Positions 25,849 to 35,295 of a DNA stretch of 41,920 bases are shown one piece after another; the stretch's first letter is position 1, and each line of letters starts with the position of its first letter. The notes below the pieces were generated by a model. That model was not told the DNA's origin, searched no databases, and saw only the letters and a list, made by a program, of their open reading frames with translations. A program made the position numbers and the translations under genes. Source of the stretch: a virus; the IMG/VR virus record IMGVR_UViG_3300035698_008918, positions 1 to 41,920 of that record, one strand, 5' to 3'.

Positions 25849-26391
25849 TTAAATTAGTCCTTGTTCTTGTCTTTTACCTAAACTTAAATTAACAAATGCT
25901 CCTGCTTGTTGGTCTATATTCATTTCACCTGCTTTCATTTTTGATAGCTTATCTTTCTCATACGCAACTCTTTCTTCTTGTACTATAAGTTCTGCTTCTC
26001 CAAAAGGTATATACTTATCATCTATTAATGCGTGAGGTTCTCCTTTAATCATTACTGGAATTAGTTTGTCGTAAACTGTCCGGTAATTCATGGAGTTAAT
26101 CTTTCGTGCTTCTTCCATATTAGCTCTTTCTTCTAGTTGTGCTGGTGATAATACATTCTGCCATCCTATATCTTTGAATTCTTTCACATCTTCATCAGGA
26201 ATGTCTTCTATTTCTAATTTAGCTAAAGGAGGAGATGTTCCTATTCCTGGATTACATGTATCAGTAATCCTCATCACCCCTGTTTTTTCTATAATCTTTT
26301 CTCTAAGCTTGTCTTCATTCCACCCATTGAAAGGGTTATTACCAAAGACTTCTTTGTACTCTGCCCTGATGGCTTTAATTGTTGTTGTCAT
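25849..26391 (-). CDS. unrecognised 180-aa protein with possible HeH/LEM-like N-terminus
   Basis: Residues 1-38 (IRAEYKEVFGNNPFNGWNEDKLREKI) resemble the short helix-extended-helix motif found at the ends of some phage structural proteins. The remainder is mixed, with an acidic stretch IEDIPDEDVKEFKDIG and a helical C-terminus. It sits between a fibre gene and a small beta protein. Function is unknown. Confidence 0.65.
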   Translation of the reverse strand: MTTTIKAIRAEYKEVFGNNPFNGWNEDKLREKIIEKTGVMRITDTCNPGIGTSPPLAKLEIEDIPDEDVKEFKDIGWQNVLSPAQLEERANMEEARKINSMNYRTVYDKLIPVMIKGEPHALIDDKYIPFGEAELIVQEERVAYEKDKLSKMKAGEMNIDQQAGAFVNLSLGKRQEQGLI

Positions 26392-26426
26392 AGCGGTTAA
26401 ATTAAATTATAAATTTCTTATCCTAA

Positions 26427-26440
26427 CCCTCCGTAGAGGG
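26427..26440. other. intergenic GC hairpin CCCTC-CGTA-GAGGG
   Basis: A perfect 5-bp GC-rich stem with a 4-nt loop in an otherwise AT-only gap between the 704-residue fibre-like gene and the 180-residue gene. It is not followed by a clean T-run on the minus strand, so it may be a weak terminator or a processing site. Confidence 0.5.
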
Positions 26441-26456
26441 CTAAGGAAGAAAACAA

Positions 26457-28571
26457 TTATGCAATTGTTCCTACTTGTACGTATCTTGTTCCTACACCCT
26501 CAATATCAACCATTGCGAAATGTGTCACAGTAAGAGTTTTAGCTCCAACTGCTTCAAGTGCATTTCCTGTCCCAATTGTTGTTTCAAGTGTTATGAAAGG
26601 AATATTAATATCGTCTTGCTTAAGAGCTAAACAAGTAGCCACACCAGTTGTGTGAGATTGTTCTATTCTTACAACTGCACTATCAGCGTTACAAGCACTT
26701 GCGTTAGAAACGATTTCTACCGTTGCTTTATCTGCTGCTAGTACTCCTGCTGTAGTTACCACAACTCCTGAAAGAGTAGTTGGGGAACTTACTATGTTGA
26801 TTCCACCCATATCTAGAGCTGCACAATCTATTTGCATTGCAAATGGACTGTTTGTAGCTGTTACACCTTCAGCTGATAGTCTCAATAGAGAACCGTCTGC
26901 GTCTAATGCTCCTGCTGCATCAATCTCTAAACATGCTTTATCAGCACCTATAGCTCCACCAGAGATAATTTCTACGATACTTCCTGTACCATTTACTGAA
27001 GTAATAGTAGTTGTGTCAGTATCAGTTATAACTAGATCTCCTAGAGAAAGAGTTAAAGCTGCTGTTCCTGCCGCTGCTCCTGCAATAACAGTAGCACCTT
27101 TAGCTCCAACAGTGAACAATCCTGCATCGTCATCGTTACAATTGATGAAGAATCCAGATGTTAATGTGTTACCACCATTATCAAGATATAACATATCTGA
27201 TGTAGTGATAGCATCCATAGTACATTTAATACCTATAGCGCCTGTTGTTGCTCCCACCATTGTTACATCAATACCTCTTGCTGCTCCTGTTGTAGGTGTA
27301 GCAATTACTACTGAAAGACCAACTGGAGTGCTTGTAGCATCACCTGCTGAAATAATTTCTACTACTTCACCATCATGTGCTGTTGTATTAGCATTAAATG
27401 TCGCTAAAGCACCAGTTGTAATACTTGTAGATGAAGCAGAAATCATTGAAGTTTCTGTTGTGATTGTGTTGTTTGTAACCACAAGAGTTGCTGCGTTATC
27501 ATCACTGATAAGTGAAGTGTTACCTCCTCTTACGTTTAAGTCACCGTCTTCTATATCAATATCACCAGTAGTTACATCAATTGCTGCTGTACCTTCTGCT
27601 GTACCTTTAAGAGAGAAGATTGCACCGTCGTCTCTGACTGCGAATACTTCTGTACCGTCAGCTACAACTGAGATAGCTGCTCCTGCTGCTGTCATTGTTG
27701 CTGCTGCTACTGTGATTTTCAATGCGTCTCCTGTTGTTATTGTTGAAGCATCAATATGAAAACCTACACCAGTTGTATTTACAGGAGTAAGAAGCATAGT
27801 TGTGTCTCCAGCTCCACTTGTTGTATCAACAGTTAAAATATCTCCTCCGTCTCCGTTTTCTCGAATTAAGAAAGCTTCTGCACTATCTACATCAATAATT
27901 ACTGCTCCTTCTAGTGTTGAAGCACCTGTTACTGCAAGAGTTGTTCCTACTGTAGCAGCACCTGTACAAGTTACTGTTCCACTAAATGTACCTGTACCAG
28001 TTACATCAAGGTTACCTGAACTCATTGTTAATGCTCCACTTGTAAGTGTTAAATCACCGTCAGTGATAGTCATTGATCCTTTCGTAAGAGTAATAGCTGA
28101 ATCACCCTTAGCATTCATTTCAATTTCTGCACCTACAACAGATCCTGAAATTGTTTCAGAACCTACTGATATTTCAAGAAATGTTACATCTCCTGATGTA
28201 TCATGTGCTCCTGTAGAGTTAATATGAAAGATTGAAGCTGAATGAGTACTTGTTATTTTACCACTTTTAGTAATAAGTAATGCTCCGTCTGTAGTTGTGT
28301 TTGTGTCTGTTAATGTTACTGCTGTACTGTCGACAGCAATTTCGTTTCCACCGTTGTAGGCAGAATCGAGACTTGTTGAGGCTGTACCTCCTAATTCAGA
28401 AATACCTAGTGCTGTTGAGTAAACTCTTACTACTCCAGTAGTCATCTGCCACATCTCACCGTCTTCTAAAGAGGTAGGATTAGTAGATAACTGTGGAATT
28501 ACAACACCACCAGCATCGCTATTAGAACGTATTTTGTTACACTCAACAATGTCAAAATTTGTTACACCCAT
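26457..28571 (-). CDS. repetitive fibre-like virion protein, 704 aa
   Basis: Begins MGVTNFDIVECNKIRSNSDA, then QLSTNPTSLEDGEMWQMTTG, a type of N-terminus common in phage fibres that attach through a small domain. The remaining ~600 residues are Thr/Ala/Gly/Asp-rich beta repeats (for example SGALTMSSGNLDVTGTGTFS). It lies just after the major capsid gene in transcription order. An adhesin or head-fibre role is possible. Antisense frames stay open because of biased codons and are not genes. Confidence 0.65.
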   Translation of the reverse strand: MGVTNFDIVECNKIRSNSDAGGVVIPQLSTNPTSLEDGEMWQMTTGVVRVYSTALGISELGGTASTSLDSAYNGGNEIAVDSTAVTLTDTNTTTDGALLITKSGKITSTHSASIFHINSTGAHDTSGDVTFLEISVGSETISGSVVGAEIEMNAKGDSAITLTKGSMTITDGDLTLTSGALTMSSGNLDVTGTGTFSGTVTCTGAATVGTTLAVTGASTLEGAVIIDVDSAEAFLIRENGDGGDILTVDTTSGAGDTTMLLTPVNTTGVGFHIDASTITTGDALKITVAAATMTAAGAAISVVADGTEVFAVRDDGAIFSLKGTAEGTAAIDVTTGDIDIEDGDLNVRGGNTSLISDDNAATLVVTNNTITTETSMISASSTSITTGALATFNANTTAHDGEVVEIISAGDATSTPVGLSVVIATPTTGAARGIDVTMVGATTGAIGIKCTMDAITTSDMLYLDNGGNTLTSGFFINCNDDDAGLFTVGAKGATVIAGAAAGTAALTLSLGDLVITDTDTTTITSVNGTGSIVEIISGGAIGADKACLEIDAAGALDADGSLLRLSAEGVTATNSPFAMQIDCAALDMGGINIVSSPTTLSGVVVTTAGVLAADKATVEIVSNASACNADSAVVRIEQSHTTGVATCLALKQDDINIPFITLETTIGTGNALEAVGAKTLTVTHFAMVDIEGVGTRYVQVGTIA

Positions 28572-28686
28572 GTTTTTTAAAATTAATAAATAAGTAGAAT
28601 AATTTTTATCAATATATAGCCGTTAGGTTCCTCTTGCCCTACTAAAAGCAAGGTCTAAATGATAAAATGGGCGGTTTTTTATTCTA
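28572..28686 (-). other. leader between capsid and fibre-like gene, with hairpin
   Basis: A 115-bp gap. A hairpin CTTGC (28633-28637)/GCAAG (28648-28652) encloses a 10-nt loop containing AGTAG in the minus-strand RNA. A CTACT lies about 50 nt downstream. The region just after the capsid stop contains GGGCGGTTTTTT on the plus strand. No clear terminator is seen for leftward transcription, so the element may tune expression after the capsid gene. Confidence 0.4.
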
Positions 28687-29703
28687 TTAACTTGAGTAAG
28701 CTGAACCATCTCCTTGTGTTCCCCAAACTCCTCTAAAATCACAGTTACCTATTTGGTATCTCATATAGAAATTCATAGTTACGTTTTGATTCGAGTCAGT
28801 TTCGTATACTTTTGTAACGATTGGGTTTCTTTCGAAGTATATAGTTGGTGAATTCATAGAATCAATCAAGAACCAAGCAGTATCGCTACCACCGTTTTGA
28901 GAGTTGATCCATTTTGTTGAGATAACTGTAATCATACCATCGTAAACGTTGATATCATTGTTAGCTGTACTCGGTCGTAACTTACCATTAGTAAGAATTA
29001 CTGCTGTTTTTTCTAAAGCGTCTGGTACTAAAAGGATAAGATTAGAAGAACCAATAGCCATTGGAAGGTCTTTGTCATCTGTTTGTCTTCTTAGTGCTGT
29101 TCTTGCTGTTTCTAAGTTAGTCTCAGATAGAGGAATAGAAGCAGCTGAAGCGTTAGATTGAGTTGTGTTTGATGTTGTTGTTGCTTTGAAAGGATGAATG
29201 GTTGAACAGAAAGGTACTCCGTCACCATAATATGTAAGTATTTCTGGTAAAGAAGTCTGTGCTGTAAAAGCGTTGTTGAAAATATTGAAAGCGTCTCTGT
29301 TTTGAGTCATTTTCGCTCCTGTAAGAAGGTCTCCCATCTCTGAAAGTTTCTTGTCAACAATTCTGTCTAGTCTATCTTCAAGAGTAATTGTTACTCCATT
29401 AGTTAGTTTTCTGAAATTGAACTGAGTTGTGTATGTTGCTGCTCGGCTATCTTGTGCAAAATCTGCACCTTCAGCTGTATCAGTTGCATATCCTACTCCA
29501 GTCTTGCCGTCGATTTGTTCTCGAGCTTGGTCAGAGTTCTCAGTCTTGAATAACTGTGTGTAAATATTGTTTTCTACACCAAGTGCTGATGAGAAAGCTG
29601 TTGTATAAGCTAAGTCGGATTGATTCTTAATGTCGAATAGTTTAGCTGTTAAGCCTTTTACAAACGAATCTCCAAGAGTAGCTCTAGTTTCTATAACTGC
29701 CAT
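28687..29703 (-). CDS. major capsid protein candidate, 338 aa
   Basis: The length suits an HK97-fold capsid subunit. Segments such as EQIDGKTGVGYATDTAEGADF, FNFRKLTNGVTITLEDRLD and LLVPDALEKTAVILTNG match the style of major head subunits. The C-terminus (YMRYQIGNCDFRGVWGTQGD) is aromatic. It follows the decoration-like gene and the scaffold in the standard head-gene order. No protease gene is seen between portal and capsid, consistent with P22-like assembly with a separate scaffold. Confidence 0.78.
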   Translation of the reverse strand: MAVIETRATLGDSFVKGLTAKLFDIKNQSDLAYTTAFSSALGVENNIYTQLFKTENSDQAREQIDGKTGVGYATDTAEGADFAQDSRAATYTTQFNFRKLTNGVTITLEDRLDRIVDKKLSEMGDLLTGAKMTQNRDAFNIFNNAFTAQTSLPEILTYYGDGVPFCSTIHPFKATTTSNTTQSNASAASIPLSETNLETARTALRRQTDDKDLPMAIGSSNLILLVPDALEKTAVILTNGKLRPSTANNDINVYDGMITVISTKWINSQNGGSDTAWFLIDSMNSPTIYFERNPIVTKVYETDSNQNVTMNFYMRYQIGNCDFRGVWGTQGDGSAYSS

Positions 29704-29740
29704 AATTTGTTAGTTAAATAATATAAAAATAAAAGGGCTA

Positions 29741-30274
29741 CTACTCATAAACTGAATCTTCTTCTGATAAGGCTAAAGAAACAATCAATCTTGTAGAGTT
29801 GTTTGGATCAGTTTTGTGTACGTAAAAGTTTGTTGGTGTTCCAATAGTTCTTGTAGCTGTACTTTCAAGTACTCTACCCCAATCAGATGTAGCTGAATCA
29901 ATATCGATACTTGCTCCTACTGTTCCTGAACTGTTTGTAGTTCCAACTGTACCACTTACTTCTGCTGAATAAAGTGCTGATGTACTTGTTTCAATAATTG
30001 CGTATTGTGTACCGTCACCTGTAACAGATGTTGTAGCTGGACTGTTTGCTGAACCTGCTGTATTAGATCCTTGTAGAATTGGTAGACCTGTTGCGTCTAC
30101 GATAGCTTCTACTACTCCTTTTGCTGGTTTTGCTGCTGTAGGATTACCAGCAGTACCTGTTGAATAAGTCTCTACCAAGTCACCAACTGCAACTACATGA
30201 GATGTTCTAATAACTATAGGGTCAGTTAGATTTCGTTGAGCTCCGTTTCTAGAGCCTACATAATTTAATGCCAT
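29741..30274 (-). CDS. head decoration-like protein, 177 aa
   Basis: Begins MALNYVGSRNGAQRNLTDPI. A beta-rich Gly/Thr/Ser protein with IRTSHVVAVGDLVETYSTG and DWGRVLESTATRTIGTPTNF. It lies between scaffold and major capsid, the usual place for decoration or head-stabilising proteins. The gene ends with two tandem TAG codons (positions 29738-29743 on the minus strand), good evidence that TAG is a true stop in this genome. Confidence 0.6.
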   Translation of the reverse strand: MALNYVGSRNGAQRNLTDPIVIRTSHVVAVGDLVETYSTGTAGNPTAAKPAKGVVEAIVDATGLPILQGSNTAGSANSPATTSVTGDGTQYAIIETSTSALYSAEVSGTVGTTNSSGTVGASIDIDSATSDWGRVLESTATRTIGTPTNFYVHKTDPNNSTRLIVSLALSEEDSVYE

Positions 30275-30304
30275 AATCTTGTTGTTAAATAATAAATAAT
30301 AATG

Positions 30305-31096
30305 TTAAATTTTCCCCTGTTTAATTAACTTTCTTGCTTCAGGACTTAAAGGCGAGACTCCTACGTCGGCAAGTGCTGCTTCAGCGTCTTTAACATCATT
30401 GTTAGGTCTGTTATCATAAGCTGTTGAGATAGTACCGCTTCCTGATGAAGCAATACGTTCTTGCGTGCGTGTTGGGTCTGTACCCCCTCTGGTCGCTAAA
30501 TAAAAAGCGTCGTTTAATACCTCGTTTGTTTCTTCTAAGGTCATATGATCTTCACCCATAAATCTTTCTATCTTCACTTCAAACTGTTTTGATACGTTCT
30601 CATCGTAATCAGTAGACGTACTATTAAGCTCCGGATGTGACGTAAGAAATACGTTATACGCTGCTTTTTTGTTTGTCTCCCTCTCAATCTGAGATCGTAA
30701 TCGGTCTTCTATCTGCTGTTTAGTTTCTTCTTCAGGTCTTACAGCGAGTAAAACCTCTTCTAATGGCATATCATACAGCTTCTTAGCTATCTGTTTAGCC
30801 ATCTTTACATCTTTATCACTACCTTTGGATAGCTCTTCGATGTGTGTTGATTCTTTCTCTACTAGTTTTAAGTGAACTTCTAACAACTTCTCGTTAGCCT
30901 CCGTAATCTTACGCTGGGCTGCTGATGATTGTTTCTGAAACTTTTCTTCCCATTCGTCAGGAACTTTTTCTTCTTCTACAACCTCTTCAGGTTCTTTAGC
31001 TTCTGGTTCTGGATCAGTAGTTTCAACGTCAGTATCCTCTTTAGGAGTAACGGTTTCTTTAGATGTTGTCTCATCTTCTGTATTTTGAGTATCCAT
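30305..31096 (-). CDS. scaffolding protein, about 263 aa
   Basis: A strongly acidic N-terminal half (EDTDVETTDPEPEAKEPEEV) is followed by a coiled-coil middle (AAQRKITEANEKLLEVHLK) and a short C-terminal helix ending SPEARKLIKQGKI. This is the usual composition of phage scaffolds, and the gene lies between portal and capsid. I chose the ATG at 31096; the frame extends three codons upstream to a TTG at 31105, which is less likely. A structured leader with a terminator precedes it. Confidence 0.8.
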   Translation of the reverse strand: MDTQNTEDETTSKETVTPKEDTDVETTDPEPEAKEPEEVVEEEKVPDEWEEKFQKQSSAAQRKITEANEKLLEVHLKLVEKESTHIEELSKGSDKDVKMAKQIAKKLYDMPLEEVLLAVRPEEETKQQIEDRLRSQIERETNKKAAYNVFLTSHPELNSTSTDYDENVSKQFEVKIERFMGEDHMTLEETNEVLNDAFYLATRGGTDPTRTQERIASSGSGTISTAYDNRPNNDVKDAEAALADVGVSPLSPEARKLIKQGKI

Positions 31097-31116
31097 TGGA
31101 GTCAAAATTAATTAAT

Positions 31117-31206
31117 AAAAAAAAGAGTTATGGGTTCATAACTCCGTTTAGGCCCCGACGACACGACGACGTCAAAACCTAAAGGGAGGTATGAACATTG
31201 TCGTGT
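31117..31206 (-). terminator. capsid-operon leader: pseudoknot-type hairpin plus terminator
   Basis: On the minus strand GAGTTATG/CATAACTC (31125-31144) forms a perfect 8-bp hairpin followed directly by eight T (31117-31124), a classic intrinsic terminator. Upstream, TTTAGG..CCTAAA (31147-31183) is extended by four U-G pairs and GACG/CGTC into a 14-bp stem with a 9-nt loop. Seven loop bases (GTCGTGT) are complementary to ACACGAC at 31200-31206, so a pseudoknot is possible. It separates portal-side genes from the scaffold/capsid genes and may set their ratio. Confidence 0.7.
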
Positions 31207-31228
31207 TTTCGGATTGTTAAATGCCTGT

Positions 31229-31462
31229 TTAGGCGGTTGGTACTATCTTTTGTTTTTGTTCTGAAGTTTGTTTTAATAGTTCTATATGACTTATACACAT
31301 CTCTATACCTAGATAGGTATACCGTTCTAACATCGCTTGGTCAGCGTCTTCTTTAAGTGTCTCAAACACTTTATCTTTCTGGTACTGCTTAAACTCATTA
31401 AGCTCCTCCAGAAGCTGCCTCCCCTCCATTCCTGCTAGCGCCCTGTTGAGTGCCTTGCCCAT
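31229..31462 (-). CDS. small helical protein downstream of portal, 77 aa
   Basis: Overlaps the end of the portal gene by 65 bp (it could also start at Met12, position 31429, which would shorten the overlap). A charged helical protein (LEELNEFKQYQKDKVFETLKE) of unknown function. It ends in TAA just before the structured leader of the scaffold gene. Small helical genes between portal and scaffold are common in phages. Confidence 0.65.
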   Translation of the reverse strand: MGKALNRALAGMEGRQLLEELNEFKQYQKDKVFETLKEDADQAMLERYTYLGIEMCISHIELLKQTSEQKQKIVPTA

Positions 31463-33572
31463 TTGATACTTGTTTAATGATTTCGTTTAAATTACCTCCT
31501 CCTTTTTGTGCTTTCTCTGCTTCTGCAGCTGCCTCATCTGTTGCTAACTGCTCCTGTTCTGCAGCTACTTCTTGTTCGTCTCTTACTAATATATCTGGGT
31601 TTATTCCGTTAGCGTCTAAGTTCCCTTTAATAAGTTCTGTCTGGTTAACTAATGGGTTACCTAGGTACCTTTCGGTCATTGCATCTGATTTTTCTCTCTC
31701 ATACACTTCACTGTAAGCCAGCTTACCTCTAGGAACGATCTTTACTTCACATTCAGTCTCAAATAATTCTTTCCTTATCTCTAACTGTGTGGTCTCTCCC
31801 TCCGCGTCTTCTTTCTTAAGCTCGTTGAACTTCTTTTGTTCCATGAACTTTAAAATATTATCCTGTGCTTGTTCATCTAATAATGAGAATGATTTGGTTT
31901 TCTTTAACTCTTCAGGGGTTTCTACTAAGAACTGGAAGTTTTTACCGTCTTTACTGTAAAATATAGCGTTAATGAAATCTTCTGTTACTCCATCAACCTG
32001 CTGGATCTCTTCTATAGTAGTAGGTTTATAACTTTCTTTCCAGGTATACCTAACATCATCTACTGGAATAGTGTTCTTAACCGTAACCTTACTGAACTTA
32101 CCATTCTTAGCACTATCTATATTAAGGTAGTCCTGCTCTTCCCTGTAATACTGTCTCAACAACGCTAACATTATCTTTGTCCTTCTTGTAAGTGTTTCGT
32201 ACTCAATAAGTTTTAACCCATCAGCGATCCTCTTAATAGCTGTCTCAGCTCTCACCGCTGTCTTTGTAGCTGTCTCGTTCGCTGTTCCTAATAATGATCT
32301 GGAATCTACTCCTGTGATCGTTGTCTGGTACTCATCAAGCTTTTCTAACAATGACATCGCTCCACTTATATCTCCTTGGATATTTATTGGCCTTATAAGA
32401 CTTGCTTCGTCTTTAGTATTAACGGGTAAGATATTAGCGTCTTCCCATGCGAACCCTAACTTCTGGAGGTACCCTGCTAGCTCTTTAGAGACTGCTAGTG
32501 GTACTTTAGCGTTGGTTTGAGTAGTCCGCATAACTGCGTTCACTATGATGTTCTTACACTCTTTAATACGTTTGATAAGTATAACGTCTCCTTTAGGGTA
32601 AAACTGTCTGCCTCCTGGCATTACTCGGCATTCTGCTCTAACAAATGGTAATTCTTTCCAGTATAGACTTGGGATAGGATTACCCCCGTCTTTACCGTAC
32701 TGCGTTAGCAACACTCCATTCATTATAATAGAATACTCGTCTTTAGACACATTCCAGTAGTACATACCCATTATATCGATGTCTGTATCATCAAAATCGA
32801 TGTGTCTTGTCTGTAATAACTCTAAAACCTCTGTCCGATGCTCTCCTTTCTGTACGTACTTGAAATTCTCGAAGTGTCCGAACTCTTCTTTAGCTTTATT
32901 TAGGTCTTTATAATAAAATACCTGGATACACTCATTAGCTTCCTCAATATTCCGAGCTTCCTCACTAAATAATAGATGGTATGGCTCGATATTCTCGATA
33001 GCTATATCCCTGAACTTCAATACCCTCTCTTTTTTCCATTTTAATGCACCAACATAATTTTCATTCTTATTCTTTTCTTCCCCTGTCACAATCTTAACAT
33101 CTCTCCATACTTCTTTCCAATATACTTTCTGGAAAGATACTCCATATATATTCTTGTACTTTAACATCTTAGATTTAAGTAACTCATCATTGTTTTTCTC
33201 CTTAATGTTCTCTAAAACTTTCTGTAACGCTTCAATCTTCACCGTATCCTCATCATACACTGGTCTCAAAACTACTTCAGGTAATACTTTTGTCTCCTCT
33301 GAACTCTTTGTCTCCACAAGCTCGATCTCTGTCCCTAGATTGATCTTCGGTAAATCAGTCTTTGTCTTAACTTTCTGTTGGTTATTATAATATTGTTCCG
33401 CATCCTTCCATTCAGCGTATACTCCAATATCTTCAACATGACTCCTCATCTCTGAGAGTCTTTCGTAGATATGTCCGATATATGTGTTCTCTGCTTGGTT
33501 CGGGTCGTACTTAGGCACATCTATCTGGTTATCCTGGATGTATGCGTTCTGTTTCTTCGTTAGTGTTGCCAT
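31398..33572 (-). CDS. portal protein, P22-like, 724 aa
   Basis: The size fits the P22-type portal (about 725). It has a long N-terminal domain with RLSEMRSHVEDIGVYAEWKDAEQYY, a central FYYKDLNKAKEEFGHF region, SLYWKELPFVRAECRVMPGG, and a Gln/Glu-rich tail before a Gly/Asn-rich end (GGNLNEIIKQVSNGQG). It forms the dodecameric ring through which DNA is packaged. It follows a 74-residue gene with TAATG overlap and precedes scaffold and capsid. Confidence 0.82.
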   Translation of the reverse strand: MATLTKKQNAYIQDNQIDVPKYDPNQAENTYIGHIYERLSEMRSHVEDIGVYAEWKDAEQYYNNQQKVKTKTDLPKINLGTEIELVETKSSEETKVLPEVVLRPVYDEDTVKIEALQKVLENIKEKNNDELLKSKMLKYKNIYGVSFQKVYWKEVWRDVKIVTGEEKNKNENYVGALKWKKERVLKFRDIAIENIEPYHLLFSEEARNIEEANECIQVFYYKDLNKAKEEFGHFENFKYVQKGEHRTEVLELLQTRHIDFDDTDIDIMGMYYWNVSKDEYSIIMNGVLLTQYGKDGGNPIPSLYWKELPFVRAECRVMPGGRQFYPKGDVILIKRIKECKNIIVNAVMRTTQTNAKVPLAVSKELAGYLQKLGFAWEDANILPVNTKDEASLIRPINIQGDISGAMSLLEKLDEYQTTITGVDSRSLLGTANETATKTAVRAETAIKRIADGLKLIEYETLTRRTKIMLALLRQYYREEQDYLNIDSAKNGKFSKVTVKNTIPVDDVRYTWKESYKPTTIEEIQQVDGVTEDFINAIFYSKDGKNFQFLVETPEELKKTKSFSLLDEQAQDNILKFMEQKKFNELKKEDAEGETTQLEIRKELFETECEVKIVPRGKLAYSEVYEREKSDAMTERYLGNPLVNQTELIKGNLDANGINPDILVRDEQEVAAEQEQLATDEAAAEAEKAQKGGGNLNEIIKQVSNGQGTQQGASRNGGEAASGGA

Positions 33573-33796
33573 TATTTAAGAATTAAGTTGATATTTTTAA
33601 TTTCTTTCTCATTATATTCTCCGTTTTTTATTCCTTCTAATAATTCTTTTTTTGTTAGTGTAAAACTTTCATGTACTGGAAGTAATCCAAGGTCATCATC
33701 ATCATCTGCGAAATGCCATATTGAATTTAATTCTGCACTATGGCTAGAAATACTGAATTGAGTATATAGCTTTTCATTATCAATAAGTGTTGCCAT
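33572..33796 (-). CDS. unrecognised acidic protein, 74 aa
   Basis: Placed between large terminase and portal, its stop overlaps the portal start (TAATG), so the two are translationally coupled. It contains a run of Asp (HFADDDDDLGLLPVHESF) and a Lys-rich C-terminus. No motif is recognised. It may help portal or terminase assembly by position, but this is a guess. Confidence 0.7.
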   Translation of the reverse strand: MATLIDNEKLYTQFSISSHSAELNSIWHFADDDDDLGLLPVHESFTLTKKELLEGIKNGEYNEKEIKNINLILK

Positions 33797-33805
33797 ATTT
33801 TAAGG

Positions 33806-35146
33806 TTAAAAATCATATGCTTTAAATGCTTGTTCCTCCATGTGTTTATCTAAACTGTTGTCTCCCATCGGCTGGATCTTATCTACTGATAAGGCTAGAT
33901 AACGGAAACTATCTGCAAAATCTGAGCTCCAATCATGTAATGGCTTAGGTTTATATGTTAAATGTTTGTCGTCGTACTCCCTCCGGTAATTCCTTAACGC
34001 CCTCAACCCATTCTCACATTTCACTTCATCAAATATACATCTTCCTAATATCATCCTCACCGCATTTATCCCGTCCTCTAAACTCATCCTCGGTACTACT
34101 TTATATGGTATCCCATTTGCTTTCAAGACCTCTTCCCTACTCTTCCCCGTCCCGAACTCCCTGTTCTGTATATCATGTGGGAAAAAATGTAACCCTATCT
34201 CGTACTCCATCGCTTTGATATCTTTTATATACGTAGGTAACCCTTTACTATCTCCATTTATACAATCAATCAACCGTATCTCCCTACCGTAAATCTGGAA
34301 GAACCATATTACCGTCTGATCATTGACCCCTATATCCCACGATGTGTACACATACAAACTCCTGTCATACGGTAAACTACACACCCTGTTATCTTTTCTT
34401 ATCTGTTCCATCTCATTTGCATAATAAGCTCCCTTAATCTCTATCTCCTCCCAACTACCCTCCCTCCACTGCTCCCTCAATCCATCAGGTAATCCATCTA
34501 GAAATGATACATACTGTGGGTTCTTATCCGCTAAATGTGGGTTGTCCTCCACCCTGGCTTGGATAAATATCCTGTCAGTCTTTGTCTTGGGATCATTATA
34601 ACTTACCCCTGAAGGTGCTACATCAACAAACCTTTTCTTTACCCATAAATGTCCTGAATTCCCCGGATTAGTTGTACAGAAAATCTTCGCTGGTACTTTC
34701 TCATCCGATGTTCTACAACTTGATATAAGCTTGATATAACTCTCCTCTGTTGGAATATGTGTCAGCTCCTCTATCAATATCCTGTTATACTCATGTCCTT
34801 GATACTGCTCATACGCATTCTCATCTCTTAAATGTCCTGTCCTTATCACTGCCCCACTCGGGAACTTTATCACTGCTGGATTACCCGAGAACTCCGCTTT
34901 TAATGGTTTATACATATGCCTGGCCCTATCTACCCAATCACTCAAATCTTTTGCGTTCCTCCTTATTACAAGTCCCCTTAACCCCTTCTTATCCGCATCC
35001 ATCGCTACCCATACCATCCCACAATCTGTCTTACCTCCTCCCCTAGCTCCCCCATACAACGTTTCAAACTCATACCTCTCAAGAGCTAATGTCTGCTTGT
35101 CTGTTGGACTCCACCATAGTTCATGATGCTCAGGCGGTTTACTCAT
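33806..35146 (-). CDS. terL: terminase large subunit (ATPase/nuclease), 446 aa
   Basis: The ATPase half shows Walker A GGARGGGKT (residues 32-40), Walker B ILIEE (about 123-127) and the coupling motif CTTNP (157-161). The nuclease half carries TSWDIG (Asp271) and HDWSSDFADSFRYLAL (Asp409/Asp412), the expected metal-binding acidic residues of the RNase H-like fold. It packages DNA through the portal and cuts concatemers. Its ATG overlaps the TGA of an upstream zinc-ribbon gene (ATGA). Confidence 0.95.
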   Translation of the reverse strand: MSKPPEHHELWWSPTDKQTLALERYEFETLYGGARGGGKTDCGMVWVAMDADKKGLRGLVIRRNAKDLSDWVDRARHMYKPLKAEFSGNPAVIKFPSGAVIRTGHLRDENAYEQYQGHEYNRILIEELTHIPTEESYIKLISSCRTSDEKVPAKIFCTTNPGNSGHLWVKKRFVDVAPSGVSYNDPKTKTDRIFIQARVEDNPHLADKNPQYVSFLDGLPDGLREQWREGSWEEIEIKGAYYANEMEQIRKDNRVCSLPYDRSLYVYTSWDIGVNDQTVIWFFQIYGREIRLIDCINGDSKGLPTYIKDIKAMEYEIGLHFFPHDIQNREFGTGKSREEVLKANGIPYKVVPRMSLEDGINAVRMILGRCIFDEVKCENGLRALRNYRREYDDKHLTYKPKPLHDWSSDFADSFRYLALSVDKIQPMGDNSLDKHMEEQAFKAYDF

Positions 35147-35295
35147 ATGTTTAGGTTATATTCTTTATTGAACTCTTCATAACACTCTGGACAGAAATGT
35201 AAAGGAATTGAAACCTCTCTTATAACTACGCTTACATCACATCCCACATGTTTCAAAATCTCCTTCTTACATTTGTTACAATAAAATTTAATCAT
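35143..35295 (-). CDS. zinc-ribbon protein, 50 aa
   Basis: A short gene coupled to the large terminase by ATGA overlap. It begins MIKFYCNKCKKEI and ends HFCPECYEEFNKEYNLNI, giving two CxxC pairs (Cys6/9 and Cys35/38) about 25 residues apart, a typical single zinc ribbon. The leader contains TTAACACACAACCA. Small zinc ribbons next to terminase genes are common in phages; the role (DNA or protein contact) is inferred. Confidence 0.75.
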   Translation of the reverse strand: MIKFYCNKCKKEILKHVGCDVSVVIREVSIPLHFCPECYEEFNKEYNLNI

